A stretch of 64,000 nt of DNA from Luteolibacter rhizosphaerae (GCF_025950095.1 NZ_JAPDDR010000009.1:186001-250000); one strand, 5' to 3'; numbered from the stretch's first letter, positions 41,869 through 50,670 are shown. Notes: generated by a model from the letters alone, not told the origin. Translations and numbers: made by a program.

Positions 41869-41910
41869 TTTCCATTTCCCATACCCCGCAGCCCTGCTAA
41901 TCCTGTAGCC

Positions 41911-42726
41911 ATGAAAACCTACCTTGATCTGATGCGCGATGTGCTCGAACACGGCGAGGATCGCGCCGACCGGACGGGCACCGGTACGCTTTCGGTTTTC
42001 GGTCGCCAGGTCCGCTACGACCTCCGCGAAGGTTTCCCCTGCCTCACGACCAAGAAGCTGCACCTTCGCTCGATCATTCACGAGCTGCTCTGGTTCATCA
42101 AAGGCGACACGAACATCGCCTACCTGAAGGAGAATGGCGTGCGCATCTGGGACGAGTGGGCCGATGAGAGCGGCGAGCTCGGCCCCGTCTACGGCCGCCA
42201 GTGGCGTTCCTTCCCCACCCCGGATCAGGATGGGCGCACCGTCGATCAGATCGCGGAGCTCGTTCACGGCCTGCGCGGGGATCCCCACTCGCGCCGCCAT
42301 CTCGTGGTCGCGTGGAATCCGGGCGAGATCAACCGCATGGCCCTGCCGCCCTGCCACTGCCTCTTCCAGTTCTTCGTCCATGATCCCGACTCGGATCGCC
42401 CCGGCCTCTCCTGCCAGCTCTATCAACGCTCCGCGGATCTCTTCCTCGGCGTCCCCTTCAATATCGCCTCTTACGCCTTGCTCACCATGATGCTCGCGCA
42501 AGTCTGCGGCTTCGAGGCGCGCGAGTTCATCCACACCTTCGGTGACTTGCATCTCTACAAGAACCACGTCGACCAAGCGGCCGAGCAACTCCAGCGCAGC
42601 CCGCGCGCTCTGCCCAAAATGTGGATCAATCCGAAGATCGCGGAGCTCGACGACTTCACCTTCGAGGACTTCCGTCTGGAGAACTACGATCCCCATCCGC
42701 ACATCAAGGCGGAGGTTTCGGTGTAA
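41911..42726 (+). CDS. thyA: Thymidylate synthase
   Basis: ThyA methylates dUMP to dTMP with methylenetetrahydrofolate, leaving dihydrofolate. The 271-residue product has [29 protein letters not shown], catalytic Cys148 in [30 protein letters not shown] and [10 protein letters not shown], all canonical. folA, which regenerates tetrahydrofolate, lies 360 bases downstream on the same strand with one small membrane-protein gene between them. The 42-base gap upstream shows no riboswitch. Confidence 0.97.
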   Translation: MKTYLDLMRDVLEHGEDRADRTGTGTLSVFGRQVRYDLREGFPCLTTKKLHLRSIIHELLWFIKGDTNIAYLKENGVRIWDEWADESGELGPVYGRQWRSFPTPDQDGRTVDQIAELVHGLRGDPHSRRHLVVAWNPGEINRMALPPCHCLFQFFVHDPDSDRPGLSCQLYQRSADLFLGVPFNIASYALLTMMLAQVCGFEAREFIHTFGDLHLYKNHVDQAAEQLQRSPRALPKMWINPKIAELDDFTFEDFRLENYDPHPHIKAEVSV

Positions 42727-42732
42727 GTCATC

Positions 42733-43089
42733 ATGCTCCGTCTCGAGCACCGCCGGCAGCGCCCTCTCAGCAATCGCCACTTCGCCCGGCGCATGCTGCG
42801 CTGCGCCGCCATCGCCGGTGGCATCACTCTGATCGTACTCTCCATCGGCATCGCCGGTTACCACTGGATCTGCGGCTTGGGATGGGTGGATTCCTTCCTG
42901 AATGCCTCGATGATTCTCGGCGGCATGGGCCCGGTGAACGAGATCGCCGGGGATGCCGGGAAGATCTTCTCCGGCTGCTACGCCCTCTTTTCGGGCTTGG
43001 CCTTCGTCGCCTTGGCAGGCTTCCTCGTCGCGCCGGTCGCGCACCGGATCTTGCATCGCTTTCACTACGAGGAGGACCAGGAATCGTGA
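42733..43089 (+). CDS. Small membrane protein of unknown function between thyA and folA
   Basis: The 118-residue product has a basic N-terminus (RLEHRRQRPLSNRHFARRM) and two or three hydrophobic segments (about 24-44 IAGGITLIVLSIGIAGYHW, and about 80-103 CYALFSGLAFVALAGFLVAP). A polar Gly-rich loop lies between them (ASMILGGMGPVNEIAGDAGK). The pattern of a helix, GGMGP loop and second helix is faintly like two-helix pore modules, but no selectivity filter is visible. It starts 6 bases after thyA and its stop overlaps the folA GTG, so it is part of the thymidylate operon. Confidence 0.75.
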   Translation: MLRLEHRRQRPLSNRHFARRMLRCAAIAGGITLIVLSIGIAGYHWICGLGWVDSFLNASMILGGMGPVNEIAGDAGKIFSGCYALFSGLAFVALAGFLVAPVAHRILHRFHYEEDQES

Positions 43090-43562
43090 GCCGTTTGATC
43101 GCCATCGTCGCCATGACCCCGCAGCGGATCATCGGCCGGAATGGAACCCTGCCCTGGCACTTGCCGGAGGATCTCGCCTTCTTCAAGCGCACCACCTCCG
43201 GGCATGCCATCGTCATGGGCCGCAAGACCTACGAGTCGATCGGCAAGCCGCTCCCGAAGCGTCGCAATATTGTGCTCACCCGCGATCCCGCCTGGAGCGC
43301 CCCCGGCGTCGAGGTGATCCACTCCCCCGCCGGGCTTGCGGCGATCACCGCTCCGGACGAGACCGTCTTCGTCATCGGCGGTGCCGAGATCTACGCCGTC
43401 TTCCTCGATCACCTCGATGAAGTGCTCGTCTCGCACGTTTTCGAGAATTACCCGGGTGACACCGCGCTCCCGGTATTCGAGCATGCCTTCACCTCTCCGG
43501 AACTCGTCGAATCCCACGCCGCTTTCGAAGTCCTCCGCTATCAACGTCCAACTTCCCACTGA
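43086..43562 (+). CDS. folA: Dihydrofolate reductase
   Basis: FolA reduces dihydrofolate to tetrahydrofolate with NADPH. The 158-residue product from GTG 43086 has IVAMTPQRIIGRNGTLPWHL, the proton-relay Asp29 (LPEDLAFFKRTTSGH), the cofactor motif VMGRKTYESIGKPLPKRRNI and VFVIGGAEIYAVFL. Size and motif order are those of type I DHFR. The GTG overlaps the upstream stop. A DUF3127 gene follows after 3 bases, so thyA, the small membrane gene, folA and DUF3127 make one transcript. Confidence 0.96.
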   Translation: MSRLIAIVAMTPQRIIGRNGTLPWHLPEDLAFFKRTTSGHAIVMGRKTYESIGKPLPKRRNIVLTRDPAWSAPGVEVIHSPAGLAAITAPDETVFVIGGAEIYAVFLDHLDEVLVSHVFENYPGDTALPVFEHAFTSPELVESHAAFEVLRYQRPTSH

Positions 43563-43565
43563 GCC

Positions 43566-43937
43566 ATGGCCCAAACATTCGAACTCGAAGGAACCCTCAA
43601 GCACATCCTCGACCTCCAGACCTTCGCCAGCGGCTTCAGCAAGCGCGAGTTCGTCATCGAAGTGCCGGACGGCAAGTTCCCGCAGATGATCAAGTTCGAG
43701 TGCGTGAAGGATAAGACCGCCATGCTCGACAAGCTCGGGCCCGGCGACACCGTGAAAGTCTCTTTCGACATCCGCGGCAGCGAATATAAGGAGCGCTTCT
43801 ACGTGAACCTGAACGCATGGAAGATCACCAAGACCTCCGGCAGCACCGCGGATGACGGCGACGGGCACCGCACGAATTCCTCCATGGACGCCAGCTTCGA
43901 CAACGAACCGGACATGTCCGACGACATCCCGTTCTGA
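43566..43937 (+). CDS. DUF3127 OB-fold-like protein with SSB-like acidic tail
   Basis: The 123-residue product matches DUF3127: [50 protein letters not shown] and [20 protein letters not shown], ending NLNAWKI. This is an OB-fold-like family. The last ~25 residues are acidic and finish DMSDDIPF, closely resembling the conserved C-terminal peptide of single-stranded DNA-binding proteins that recruits repair and replication partners. It sits directly after folA in a nucleotide-synthesis operon. A nucleic-acid role is plausible; it is not standard SSB. Confidence 0.82.
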   Translation: MAQTFELEGTLKHILDLQTFASGFSKREFVIEVPDGKFPQMIKFECVKDKTAMLDKLGPGDTVKVSFDIRGSEYKERFYVNLNAWKITKTSGSTADDGDGHRTNSSMDASFDNEPDMSDDIPF

Positions 43938-44013
43938 CAGAAAGAAGCTGCCGCTTGAAAAGCTGTGTCTTCCCCGAAAGGTATGGTCATTCGGCCAAAT
44001 GGCGCGTTTGGCA

Positions 44014-44508
44014 TCACTCTTCCTTCAGCATCACCGAACGTATCGGCTGAGTTAGAATCACACCGGAGAACCCACCAGATGCTCCCCACTTGAACAACCC
44101 TCGCGAAGGATCAAAATCTTCCACGTTCACGAAACCCACAGCATTCTCTTTTACCAATACCGGCCTATATCGGAAAGCGGCGAGGACCTCCTTGTTTTCC
44201 TCAAATACGATAAACCCGAATATTCCGCGTTTGAATGGAACATCAAGCCATGCATACTCTCCTCCACGGTCCGAAAAACTGCCTGCCTTGAATAGACCGA
44301 GAACCTTCTCGCGCTTCTTTTGAACAGAAGTTATCTCAAACCGGCTCCAACTGTCGTCTGTCGGCTCGACAAACCACACGTTGATGCTGCGCTTTCTCTT
44401 CTCCAAAAGGCTAACGAAATCCTTATAACCTTGGCGGTCTGCCGGGAACCCGTTATCTGCAAAAGCCCACCCGGAGCAAAAAAGCAGGGCTAGAAGACAA
44501 ATCTTCAT
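44014..44508 (-). CDS. Secreted hypothetical protein of lower GC content
   Basis: From ATG 44508 the 164-residue product has a clear signal peptide (MKICLLALLFCSGWAFA). The mature part is of unknown family (FPADRQGYKDFVSLLEKRKR, YAWLDVPFKRGIFGFIVFEE, GASGGFSGVILTQPIRSVML). Its coding DNA is visibly poorer in G and C than the flanking genes, and third positions are less biased, which suggests recent acquisition or a rarely expressed gene. It stands alone on the minus strand between the convergent DUF3127 gene and cinA. A longer frame from 44571 exists but would bury the signal peptide. Confidence 0.7.
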   Translation of the reverse strand: MKICLLALLFCSGWAFADNGFPADRQGYKDFVSLLEKRKRSINVWFVEPTDDSWSRFEITSVQKKREKVLGLFKAGSFSDRGGEYAWLDVPFKRGIFGFIVFEENKEVLAAFRYRPVLVKENAVGFVNVEDFDPSRGLFKWGASGGFSGVILTQPIRSVMLKEE

Positions 44509-44601
44509 CCCTTGCATCTCAAAACGTCTCTTCCCAGACATGTCGAAGGGTCCGGGAAAGGGGCAAAGCAAGTCAAGTCCTCAACAGCCCGAGGAATCTA
44601 C

Positions 44602-45840
44602 CTACCAGCCCTTCAGCGCCAGCTTGCGAATCCCATCCAACGCACTCTGGCTTGTCGCCAGCTTGAAGTCCTTCCGATTGCGCGGGTGAACCTGCTTCAC
44701 CGCCACGGTGCGATGCCCCTTGGCCGCCCACGCGATCCACACCGTCCCCACCGGCTTGTCCGGCGTGCCGCCATCCGGTCCGGCGATGCCGGTCACCGCC
44801 ACCGCGATATCCGCACCGCTGACTCGTAGCGCACCCTCTGCCATCGCACAGGCCACCGGCTCGCTCACCGCACCATATTCATCGAGCAAGGCCTGCGGCA
44901 GGCCTAACAGATCCCGCTTGGCCTCGTTCGCATAGGTGATGAAGCCGTGGGTGAATACCGCGCTGCTACCGGGAACATCCGTGATACGGTTCGAGATCAG
45001 CCCGCCGGTGCAGCTTTCGGCGGTGGCAAGCTTGAGACCCTTCTCGGTGAGCAAGCGCACTACGACCGTCTCCAGGTGCGAGCAGTCCTCGGAAAAAATC
45101 TGCTTCGCGAATCGCTCATGCGCGATCTGCCTCCCCGCGGCCACGGCTCCCTCGTCACCGATCAAGCGCAGATCCACTTCCCCGATGCGCGCGCAGTAAC
45201 CCACCTCCAAGCCCGGGATCTCCGCGAGCTTCGCATCGATCTCCTGCTGGAGATCACTCTCCCCCACCCCGGCGATCTTCAGTTCGAGCATGCTTGGCGG
45301 CTGCGACCACCCGGCCAGCGCCACCAGTCGCGGTGCCACCTCTTGGCGGAACATCGGGTAAAGCTCCCGCGGCGGGCCCGGCAAAAGGAACACCGCGCAG
45401 TTGGCAGCCCCGTTGAGGCGCGGCGGCACATAGATCCCCGGCGCGGTACCATTCGCATTGGGCAGCACGTCCGCACCGACTAGCACCTGCGCCTGCTTGC
45501 GGTTCACTTCCGCCATCACCTTGTTGCGCACGGCGAAGAACTCCTCCAGCGAACGCATCGCCGCCTCGTCCTCGATCAACTCCGTGCCGAGCACTTCCGC
45601 CGCACACTCGCGGGTCAGGTCATCGCTCGTCGGCCCCAGACCGCCCGTCACGATCACCGCATCCGCTCGCGAGACACACTCACGCAGCGCCTGTGTGATA
45701 GCATCCCCGTCCGGCACCGTGGTCAGGCGCTGGATCCGGAAGCCGAGCTTGAACAGCTCCTCCCCGAACCACTTGCCGTGGGTGTTCAGCGTGGTGCCGA
45801 GCAGCAACTCGGTGCCGGTATTCAGGATCTCGATGCGCAC
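44602..45840 (-). CDS. cinA: CinA family protein (nicotinamide-nucleotide amidase / competence-damage inducible)
   Basis: The 412-residue product has both halves of full-length CinA. The N-terminal COG1058 MoaB/MogA-like domain (EILNTGTELLLGTTLNTHG, VIVTGGLGPTSDDLTREC, FLLPGPPRELYPMF) is linked to ADP-ribose pyrophosphatase activity. The C-terminal amidase domain (KLATAESCTGGLISNRITDV, YANEAKRDLLGLP, VTGIAGPDGGTPDKPVGTVW) deamidates NMN. The GTG at 45840 (RIEILNTGTELL) is chosen over an upstream start at 45900. It is followed by nothing on its strand until the orphan gene 93 bases on. Upstream is a repeat-filled region. Confidence 0.93.
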   Translation of the reverse strand: MRIEILNTGTELLLGTTLNTHGKWFGEELFKLGFRIQRLTTVPDGDAITQALRECVSRADAVIVTGGLGPTSDDLTRECAAEVLGTELIEDEAAMRSLEEFFAVRNKVMAEVNRKQAQVLVGADVLPNANGTAPGIYVPPRLNGAANCAVFLLPGPPRELYPMFRQEVAPRLVALAGWSQPPSMLELKIAGVGESDLQQEIDAKLAEIPGLEVGYCARIGEVDLRLIGDEGAVAAGRQIAHERFAKQIFSEDCSHLETVVVRLLTEKGLKLATAESCTGGLISNRITDVPGSSAVFTHGFITYANEAKRDLLGLPQALLDEYGAVSEPVACAMAEGALRVSGADIAVAVTGIAGPDGGTPDKPVGTVWIAWAAKGHRTVAVKQVHPRNRKDFKLATSQSALDGIRKLALKGW

Positions 45841-46384
45841 GACGGGAGACAGAAGACGGGAAGACTCAAGACGCAAGACCGGAAGCCCGCCCTGACACAA
45901 CCCTTTGCAAAAAATAAGGGCTCTCGCGCAGCCCTCATTCCCATCTCATTCATCGAACCCATCCGGATCCCAATCCTCTTCATCCGCGCAATCCGTGCCA
46001 TCCGCGCAATCCGTGCCATCCGCGGTCAATCTGCCCGAAGCCCGGAGCGGACGACCGCCCCCACCAGCACCGCAATCAAATCCCCATCTCATCTTATCCA
46101 TCCCATCCATCCCGGCCCCCAATCCCTGATCTGCGTGCATCCCTTTCATCTGCGGTTGAGCGGCAATCCCCCGGCTCGTTGCCCTCCCTTTTCTCCTTTC
46201 CCTCCTGTTCAAAATCCCCAACGGCACCGCAACCAAATCCACATCCCATCTTATCCATCCCATCCATCCCATCCATCCCGGTCCTCATCCTCTTCATCCT
46301 CTTCATCCTCTTCATCCGCTTAATCCGTGTTATCCGCGGTTGAGCGGCTGCTTTGGAACCCACCGGCAAATCGGTCTGCGCCCC
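45841..46384. repeat. Repeat-filled intergenic region between cinA and rplI
   Basis: About 540 bases with no supportable gene. It contains three near-identical 18-mers starting CATCCGCG at 45981, 45999 and 46017, two blocks of CATCCCATC-type repeats (46092-46118 and 46251-46281), and three 9-bp units CATCCTCTT at 46286-46312. It ends with ATCCGCGGTTGA at 46333-46344. Similar blocks recur at 58164-58199 and 59764-59859, so this is a dispersed intergenic repeat family. Open frames across it have no protein-like composition. Confidence 0.8.
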
Positions 46385-46424
46385 AAAAAAGAAAAGCGCG
46401 ACCCCGTCCGGAGCCGCGCTTTTG
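46385..46424 (-). terminator. Intrinsic terminator downstream of rplI
   Basis: On the minus strand a long stem (AAAAGCGCG outer arms at 46392-46400 and 46415-46423, inner arms pairing with G-U wobbles) is followed by TTTTCTTTTTT. It begins about 20 bases after the rplI stop codon. Strength and position fit a strong factor-independent terminator. Confidence 0.87.
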
Positions 46425-46443
46425 GAAAGATTGGGAGCGGCGA

Positions 46444-46917
46444 TCAGCCTTCCTCTTCCTCTTCGCCGTTTGCTTCGACGTTGATGGTGAGGATGGTGCT
46501 GACTTCCGGATGGACGCGAACAACCACGTCGCTCTTGCCGGACTTCTTGATCGGCTTCTCGAGCTCGATCGCGTGGCGGTCGATCTTGATGCCTGCGGCT
46601 TCGAGCTCCTTGTGGATGTCGAGCGAGGTGACCGAACCGAAAGCCTTGCCGCCTTGGCCGAGTTCCAGCGTGAACTTCGGGCGGAGCTTGGAGATCTTGT
46701 TGGCGAGTTCCTTGGCCTGCTCGAGCTCCTCGGCTTCGCGCTTGGCGCGGGTCGCCTTGAGGTTTTCGACGTGGCGCAGGTTCGAGCCCGTTGCTTCGTA
46801 GGCCTTGCCCTGAGGAATCAGGAAGTTACGGGCGTAACCGGCACGGACCTTGACGACATCGGCTTCGGCACCGAGACCTTCGATTTTTTCGCGGAGAATG
46901 ACTTGAGCGTTGGCCAT
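46444..46917 (-). CDS. rplI: 50S ribosomal protein L9
   Basis: L9 binds 23S rRNA near the L1 stalk with two domains joined by a long helix. The 157-residue product has QVILREKIEGLGAEADVVKV, the signature GYARNFLIPQGKAYEAT, a charged connecting helix (AKREAEELEQAKELANKISK) and the C-terminal domain (FGSVTSLDIHKELEAAGIKI). A short acidic tail, NGEEEEEG, is an extension beyond the usual end. It lies 93 bases downstream of gatA and has its own terminator. rpsF and rpsR, common neighbours elsewhere, are not adjacent. Confidence 0.97.
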   Translation of the reverse strand: MANAQVILREKIEGLGAEADVVKVRAGYARNFLIPQGKAYEATGSNLRHVENLKATRAKREAEELEQAKELANKISKLRPKFTLELGQGGKAFGSVTSLDIHKELEAAGIKIDRHAIELEKPIKKSGKSDVVVRVHPEVSTILTINVEANGEEEEEG

Positions 46918-47010
46918 GAGAGTCGTGGTCGTTCGTTGGGGCGGCGGAGGTAGGCTCCCGGAGCCCGGGAGTCAAGGGAAGAAAGCTTTTTTGGTAGAAA
47001 TCGGGCCGTT

Positions 47011-48438
47011 TCAGGCTTGGCCCTCGGCAGCCTTCGCCACCCGCAGCAGGGTCGACTCCCCGAGGTGCGGCGCCAGAATCTGGAGTCCGACCGGCAGTTC
47101 CGTCCCCTCTCCCGACGCCACAGTGCCGCAGGGAACCGAAATCGCACAGAGACCGGCGAGGTTCGGCGCGAGGGTGAAAATGTCCGATAGATACTCGTGG
47201 AGCGGATCGTCCGCGAACTCCCCGATCTTCCGCGCCGGGCCCGGGGCTACCGGGGTCAGGATCGCATCCACCTGCCCGAACGCATTCTCGAAGTCCTTGC
47301 GGATCAAGGTCCGGACCTTCTGTGCGCGGGAATAATAGGCGTCGTAGTAACCAGAGGAGAGCACATAGGTGCCAAGGATGATCCGGCGCTTCACCTCCGG
47401 ACCGAAACCCTCTTCGCGCGAACGCTGGTAAAGCGCCGCCAGATCGGCCGGTTGGTCAGCCCGCTTGCCGTAGCGAATCCCGTCAAAACGCGAGAGGTTC
47501 GAGGAGGCCTCCGCCGGAGCGATGATGTAGTAGGTCGCCACCGCGTGCTCGGTGTGCGGCAGGGAGATGTCCACCAGTTCCGCTCCCTGATCCTGCAGGC
47601 GCTTGGCCGCTGCCTCCACGCGGGCCCGGACCTCCGGGTCGATCCCCTCGCCGAAATACTCGCGCGGAATGCCCAAACGCAGCCCGGCCACGCCCTTGCC
47701 CAACTCGGCCGAGTAATCCGGCACCGGAACCTTGAGGCAGGTCGAATCGCGCTGATCCTCCCCGGCAATCGCTTGGAGTAGCAGTGCGGCATCCTCCACC
47801 GACTTCGTGAGCGGCCCGATCTGGTCGAGCGAGGAAGCGAAGGCCACCAATCCATAGCGCGACACCCGCCCGTAGGACGGCTTGAGACCCACCACTCCGC
47901 AGTGCGAGGCCGGCTGGCGGATCGAGCCACCGGTATCCGAGCCCAGCGCCGCGATCGCCAGATCCGCCGCCACCGCCGCCGCCGAACCGCCGGAGGAGCC
48001 ACCGGCGATCCGAGAAAGGTCGCGCGGATTGCGGGTCAGCTGCAGCGCGGAGTTTTCCGTCGCCGAGCCCATTGCGAACTCGTCCAGATTCGTGCGACCG
48101 AAAAGCACCGCCCCCGAACGCTTCAGGCGCTCCGTCACCCCCGCGTCATAAGGAGCCGTGTAACCGCTGGCCAAGAAGCGCGAGCCGCAGGTGCAGGGCT
48201 GCCCCGTGACATTGATATTGTCCTTCAGCGCGATCGGGATCCCCCCCAGTGGCAGGGACAGATCCGCTGCAGCCGCAGCCTCCCGGGCCGCCGCCAGATC
48301 ATGCGAAAGGTAGGCACCCACCTCCGCATCGCGCGCCGCAATCGCCGCCGCAAGATCATCAACAATATCGACGGCACTGATCTCGCCCGCTTGCAGGCGC
48401 TTCCGCAGGGAAGAAATCGTGGAACTGGAAAGGGACAT
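47011..48438 (-). CDS. gatA: Asp-tRNA(Asn)/Glu-tRNA(Gln) amidotransferase subunit A
   Basis: GatA releases ammonia from glutamine for transamidation of misacylated tRNA. The 475-residue product contains the amidase-signature Ser-cisSer-Lys triad: Lys72 (GIPIALKDNINV), cis-Ser148 (AGGSSGGSAAAVAA) and nucleophile Ser172 (GSDTGGSIRQPASHCG). Also conserved are SLDQIGPLTKSVEDAA and IILGTYVLSSGYYDAYY. It starts 12 bases after the gatC stop, so the two form one transcript. gatB is not in the window. Presence of GatCAB usually means at least one of GlnRS or AsnRS is missing. Confidence 0.97.
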   Translation of the reverse strand: MSLSSSTISSLRKRLQAGEISAVDIVDDLAAAIAARDAEVGAYLSHDLAAAREAAAAADLSLPLGGIPIALKDNINVTGQPCTCGSRFLASGYTAPYDAGVTERLKRSGAVLFGRTNLDEFAMGSATENSALQLTRNPRDLSRIAGGSSGGSAAAVAADLAIAALGSDTGGSIRQPASHCGVVGLKPSYGRVSRYGLVAFASSLDQIGPLTKSVEDAALLLQAIAGEDQRDSTCLKVPVPDYSAELGKGVAGLRLGIPREYFGEGIDPEVRARVEAAAKRLQDQGAELVDISLPHTEHAVATYYIIAPAEASSNLSRFDGIRYGKRADQPADLAALYQRSREEGFGPEVKRRIILGTYVLSSGYYDAYYSRAQKVRTLIRKDFENAFGQVDAILTPVAPGPARKIGEFADDPLHEYLSDIFTLAPNLAGLCAISVPCGTVASGEGTELPVGLQILAPHLGESTLLRVAKAAEGQA

Positions 48439-48450
48439 AAAAAGAGTATC

Positions 48451-48747
48451 TCAAGCTTCGGCGATGACCTTCGGCACGCGGATCTGCTCCTGCGCCTGAT
48501 CCGGCGCGTTCGCCAGCACCGCCGCCTGCGGCAGGCTCGGCCCCGGCTCGTCCTCCCGCATCACATCATAGACCGGCGCCGGATAAGACGTCGGCTCGAT
48601 CCCCGTCACATCCAGCGCCGCCAGCGACTCCGCATGCCCCAGGATCGCCTCCAACTGCCGCTGGAATACAGCGCACTCCTCCTCGCTGAGTTCCAGCCGG
48701 GCCAGATCCGCCACATAGCGGACATTGATGTGTTGTTCGGACGCCAT
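48451..48747 (-). CDS. gatC: Asp-tRNA(Asn)/Glu-tRNA(Gln) amidotransferase subunit C
   Basis: GatC is the small subunit that clamps GatA to GatB. The 98-residue product from ATG 48747 has the usual N-terminus (INVRYVADLARLELSEEE), FQRQLEAILGHAESLAALDV, then a flexible segment ending VMREDEPGPSLPQAAVLANA. Length and order match the family. An upstream in-frame start would add 18 non-conserved residues. It is divergent from the thioredoxin-fold gene across about 120 bases and leads the gatC-gatA transcript. Confidence 0.95.
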   Translation of the reverse strand: MASEQHINVRYVADLARLELSEEECAVFQRQLEAILGHAESLAALDVTGIEPTSYPAPVYDVMREDEPGPSLPQAAVLANAPDQAQEQIRVPKVIAEA

Positions 48748-48870
48748 CGCGGGCGGATTGGAGAGGAAAGCCCCCGCCGGGGCAAGAATTGCAAGCACCA
48801 CGCCGCGACATCGCCGCGACAGCCATTCGAGGGACTTGTCAGGACCCGCACCACGGATAGCGTTCCCGCC

Positions 48871-49953
48871 ATGCGTTTTTCACTCCTCGTCCCCTTGGCC
48901 ATCGCCGCGACCGCGTTCCCGGCTTGGGCCGGCACGCCCAAGGAAGCTGCCGCCATCCGCGAGGCCTACGACCGCGATTTCCAGATCTGGGTCCTGAAAC
49001 TCCAGGTCGCCCCCAACGCCGACGAACGCACCAAGCTCGCCGCCATCCGCCCGGACACCGCCTCCGCCTCGCGCAAGATGTGGAACACCATCCAGCCGAA
49101 CCTCGCCGAGGACTGGACCCTCGATTACGCCGCATGGCTCCTCCGCATCAGCGCCGGTCGCACCGTCCAGAATGACCAGGGCCAGCCCGTCCCCCTCATC
49201 GGCGATGCCTCCAACGCCATCCGCCAGGCCGTCGAGAAGCACCACCTCGCCAGCAAGAACCTCGCCCCGCTCTGCATGGCCGCGGTCGCCATCAACGACC
49301 CGAACTCCCTGCCCATGCTCCAGAAGATCGAGGCCCAAGCCCCCGACCGTAAGGTCCAGGGCGTCGCTGCCCTCGGCATCGCCATGCTCATGAAAAACCT
49401 CGGCGACGAATCCGAGGTCATGCGCCAGCGCCTCACCCTCCTGAAGAAAGCCATCATCGAAAGCAGCGACATCGAGATCAACGGCACCAGCGTCGCCAAG
49501 CTTGCCGAGGACGAACTCTACATCATCCGCTTCCTCAGCAAGGGCCGCCAAGCCCCGGACCTCGTCGGCACCGGCTCCGGCGGCCAGCCCATGAAGCTCT
49601 CCGACTACCAGGGCAAGGTCGTCATCCTCATCTTCTGGCGCGCCGAAGAAGGCAGCACCGAGCAACTCGTCGAGCTCGGTCGCGGCCTCCGCGAACGCTT
49701 CGCCGACAAGCCCTTCGAGGTCATCGGTGTCAACCGCGACCCCGTCGCCAGCCTCCGCGGACTTCAGGCCGATGGCCAGATCGCATGGCCGAACTTCTCC
49801 GATCCCGATAACAAGCTCGGCGCCCAGTACCGCGTCGGCACATGGCCCCTCGCCTACGTCCTCGATGGCCAGCGCAACATCCACTACGTCGGCCCCGTCG
49901 GCTCCTTCGTCGAGCTCACCGCCGCCGCACTCCTGAACCCGGAGAAGAAATAA
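48871..49953 (+). CDS. Secreted thioredoxin-fold (TlpA/redoxin-like) protein lacking the CXXC motif
   Basis: The 360-residue product has a signal peptide (about 1-20), a helical N-terminal region (about 25-215) of unknown family, and a C-terminal AhpC/TlpA-like thioredoxin fold (about 225-355, GRQAPDLVGTGSGGQPMKLS, DYQGKVVILIFW, RVGTWPLAYVLDGQRNIHYV). Where TlpA has FWATWCGPC, this protein reads FWRAEEGSTE (256-264), so both redox cysteines are absent. It is probably a binding or structural domain rather than an oxidoreductase. The start at ATG 48871 gives the signal peptide; the frame is open for about 1 kb further upstream by chance. Confidence 0.82.
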   Translation: MRFSLLVPLAIAATAFPAWAGTPKEAAAIREAYDRDFQIWVLKLQVAPNADERTKLAAIRPDTASASRKMWNTIQPNLAEDWTLDYAAWLLRISAGRTVQNDQGQPVPLIGDASNAIRQAVEKHHLASKNLAPLCMAAVAINDPNSLPMLQKIEAQAPDRKVQGVAALGIAMLMKNLGDESEVMRQRLTLLKKAIIESSDIEINGTSVAKLAEDELYIIRFLSKGRQAPDLVGTGSGGQPMKLSDYQGKVVILIFWRAEEGSTEQLVELGRGLRERFADKPFEVIGVNRDPVASLRGLQADGQIAWPNFSDPDNKLGAQYRVGTWPLAYVLDGQRNIHYVGPVGSFVELTAAALLNPEKK

Positions 49954-49967
49954 GCCCGCAGGGCTTC
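49952..49967. terminator. Short hairpin between convergent genes
   Basis: AAGCCC-GCA-GGGCTT forms a 6-bp stem that overlaps the stop codon of the plus-strand thioredoxin-fold gene and abuts the stop of the minus-strand HAD gene. No clear U-run follows on either strand, so termination is uncertain. Confidence 0.3.
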
Positions 49968-50565
49968 AGCCCCGCATCAGCTCCCCCGCCAGCCATCGCT
50001 CGAAGGCGGCGTGATCGTTCAGGTCATACTGCCAGGACCGGAAGCCGAAGCGCTTCCCCGTCTCGATGTTCGGCCCCAAGTCATCGATGTAGCGCGTCTC
50101 CGCCGGCTTTAGCCCGTGCTCGCGGATCGCGTATTCATAGATCGGATCATGCGGCTTGATCCCCTTGGCCTCGTGCGAAAGCACCGCTCCCTTGAAGTGG
50201 CGGAAGATCTCGTACGTCTCGAAAATCCACGGGCAGTGAATCCCGTTCGTGTTCGAGAACAGGATCAGATGATGCCCACCCGCCGCCAGGCTCTCAACCA
50301 CCCGCCACATCGGCTCGTTCGGCGTGAAAATGTTCCGCCACGCATCCATGAAAATCTCCGGTGTCACCTGTCCCCCGAGACTCTCGATCGCCCACGGAAT
50401 GTACTCATCGTTCGGGATCAGCCCGCCCTCGAAGTCATCCTTCCTCGCCAGCAGCGCGGCCAGCTTCACCTCTGCATCCGCCGTGACTTCCGGCAGCAGG
50501 GTCACGAGGGACTTCTCGAAATGGAAGTCGAGCAAGACACGGCCGATATCGAAGAGAAAGGTCAT
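49966..50565 (-). CDS. HAD-superfamily phosphatase (YihX-like)
   Basis: The 199-residue product from ATG 50565 has HAD motif I as FLFDIGRVLLDFHF, motif II Ser in LILFSNTNGIH, motif III Lys in EAKGIKPHDPIYEYA and motif IV in RYIDDLGPNIETGKRFGF. The D-x-G form of motif I is the one found in YihX, an alpha-glucose-1-phosphate phosphatase, so a sugar phosphate is a reasonable substrate. It converges with the thioredoxin-fold gene and is divergent from the hybrid kinase gene, with 105 bases between starts. Confidence 0.9.
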   Translation of the reverse strand: MTFLFDIGRVLLDFHFEKSLVTLLPEVTADAEVKLAALLARKDDFEGGLIPNDEYIPWAIESLGGQVTPEIFMDAWRNIFTPNEPMWRVVESLAAGGHHLILFSNTNGIHCPWIFETYEIFRHFKGAVLSHEAKGIKPHDPIYEYAIREHGLKPAETRYIDDLGPNIETGKRFGFRSWQYDLNDHAAFERWLAGELMRG

Positions 50566-50670
50566 CCGCGCGCGACCATGCCGCGAAGCCCCCGCCCTTC
50601 CAAGCGCCAAGAAGCGCCGTCGATCGCGATGACCTGTTGACTCGTGCGCCAGCCGGGAGAACCATCGGCT

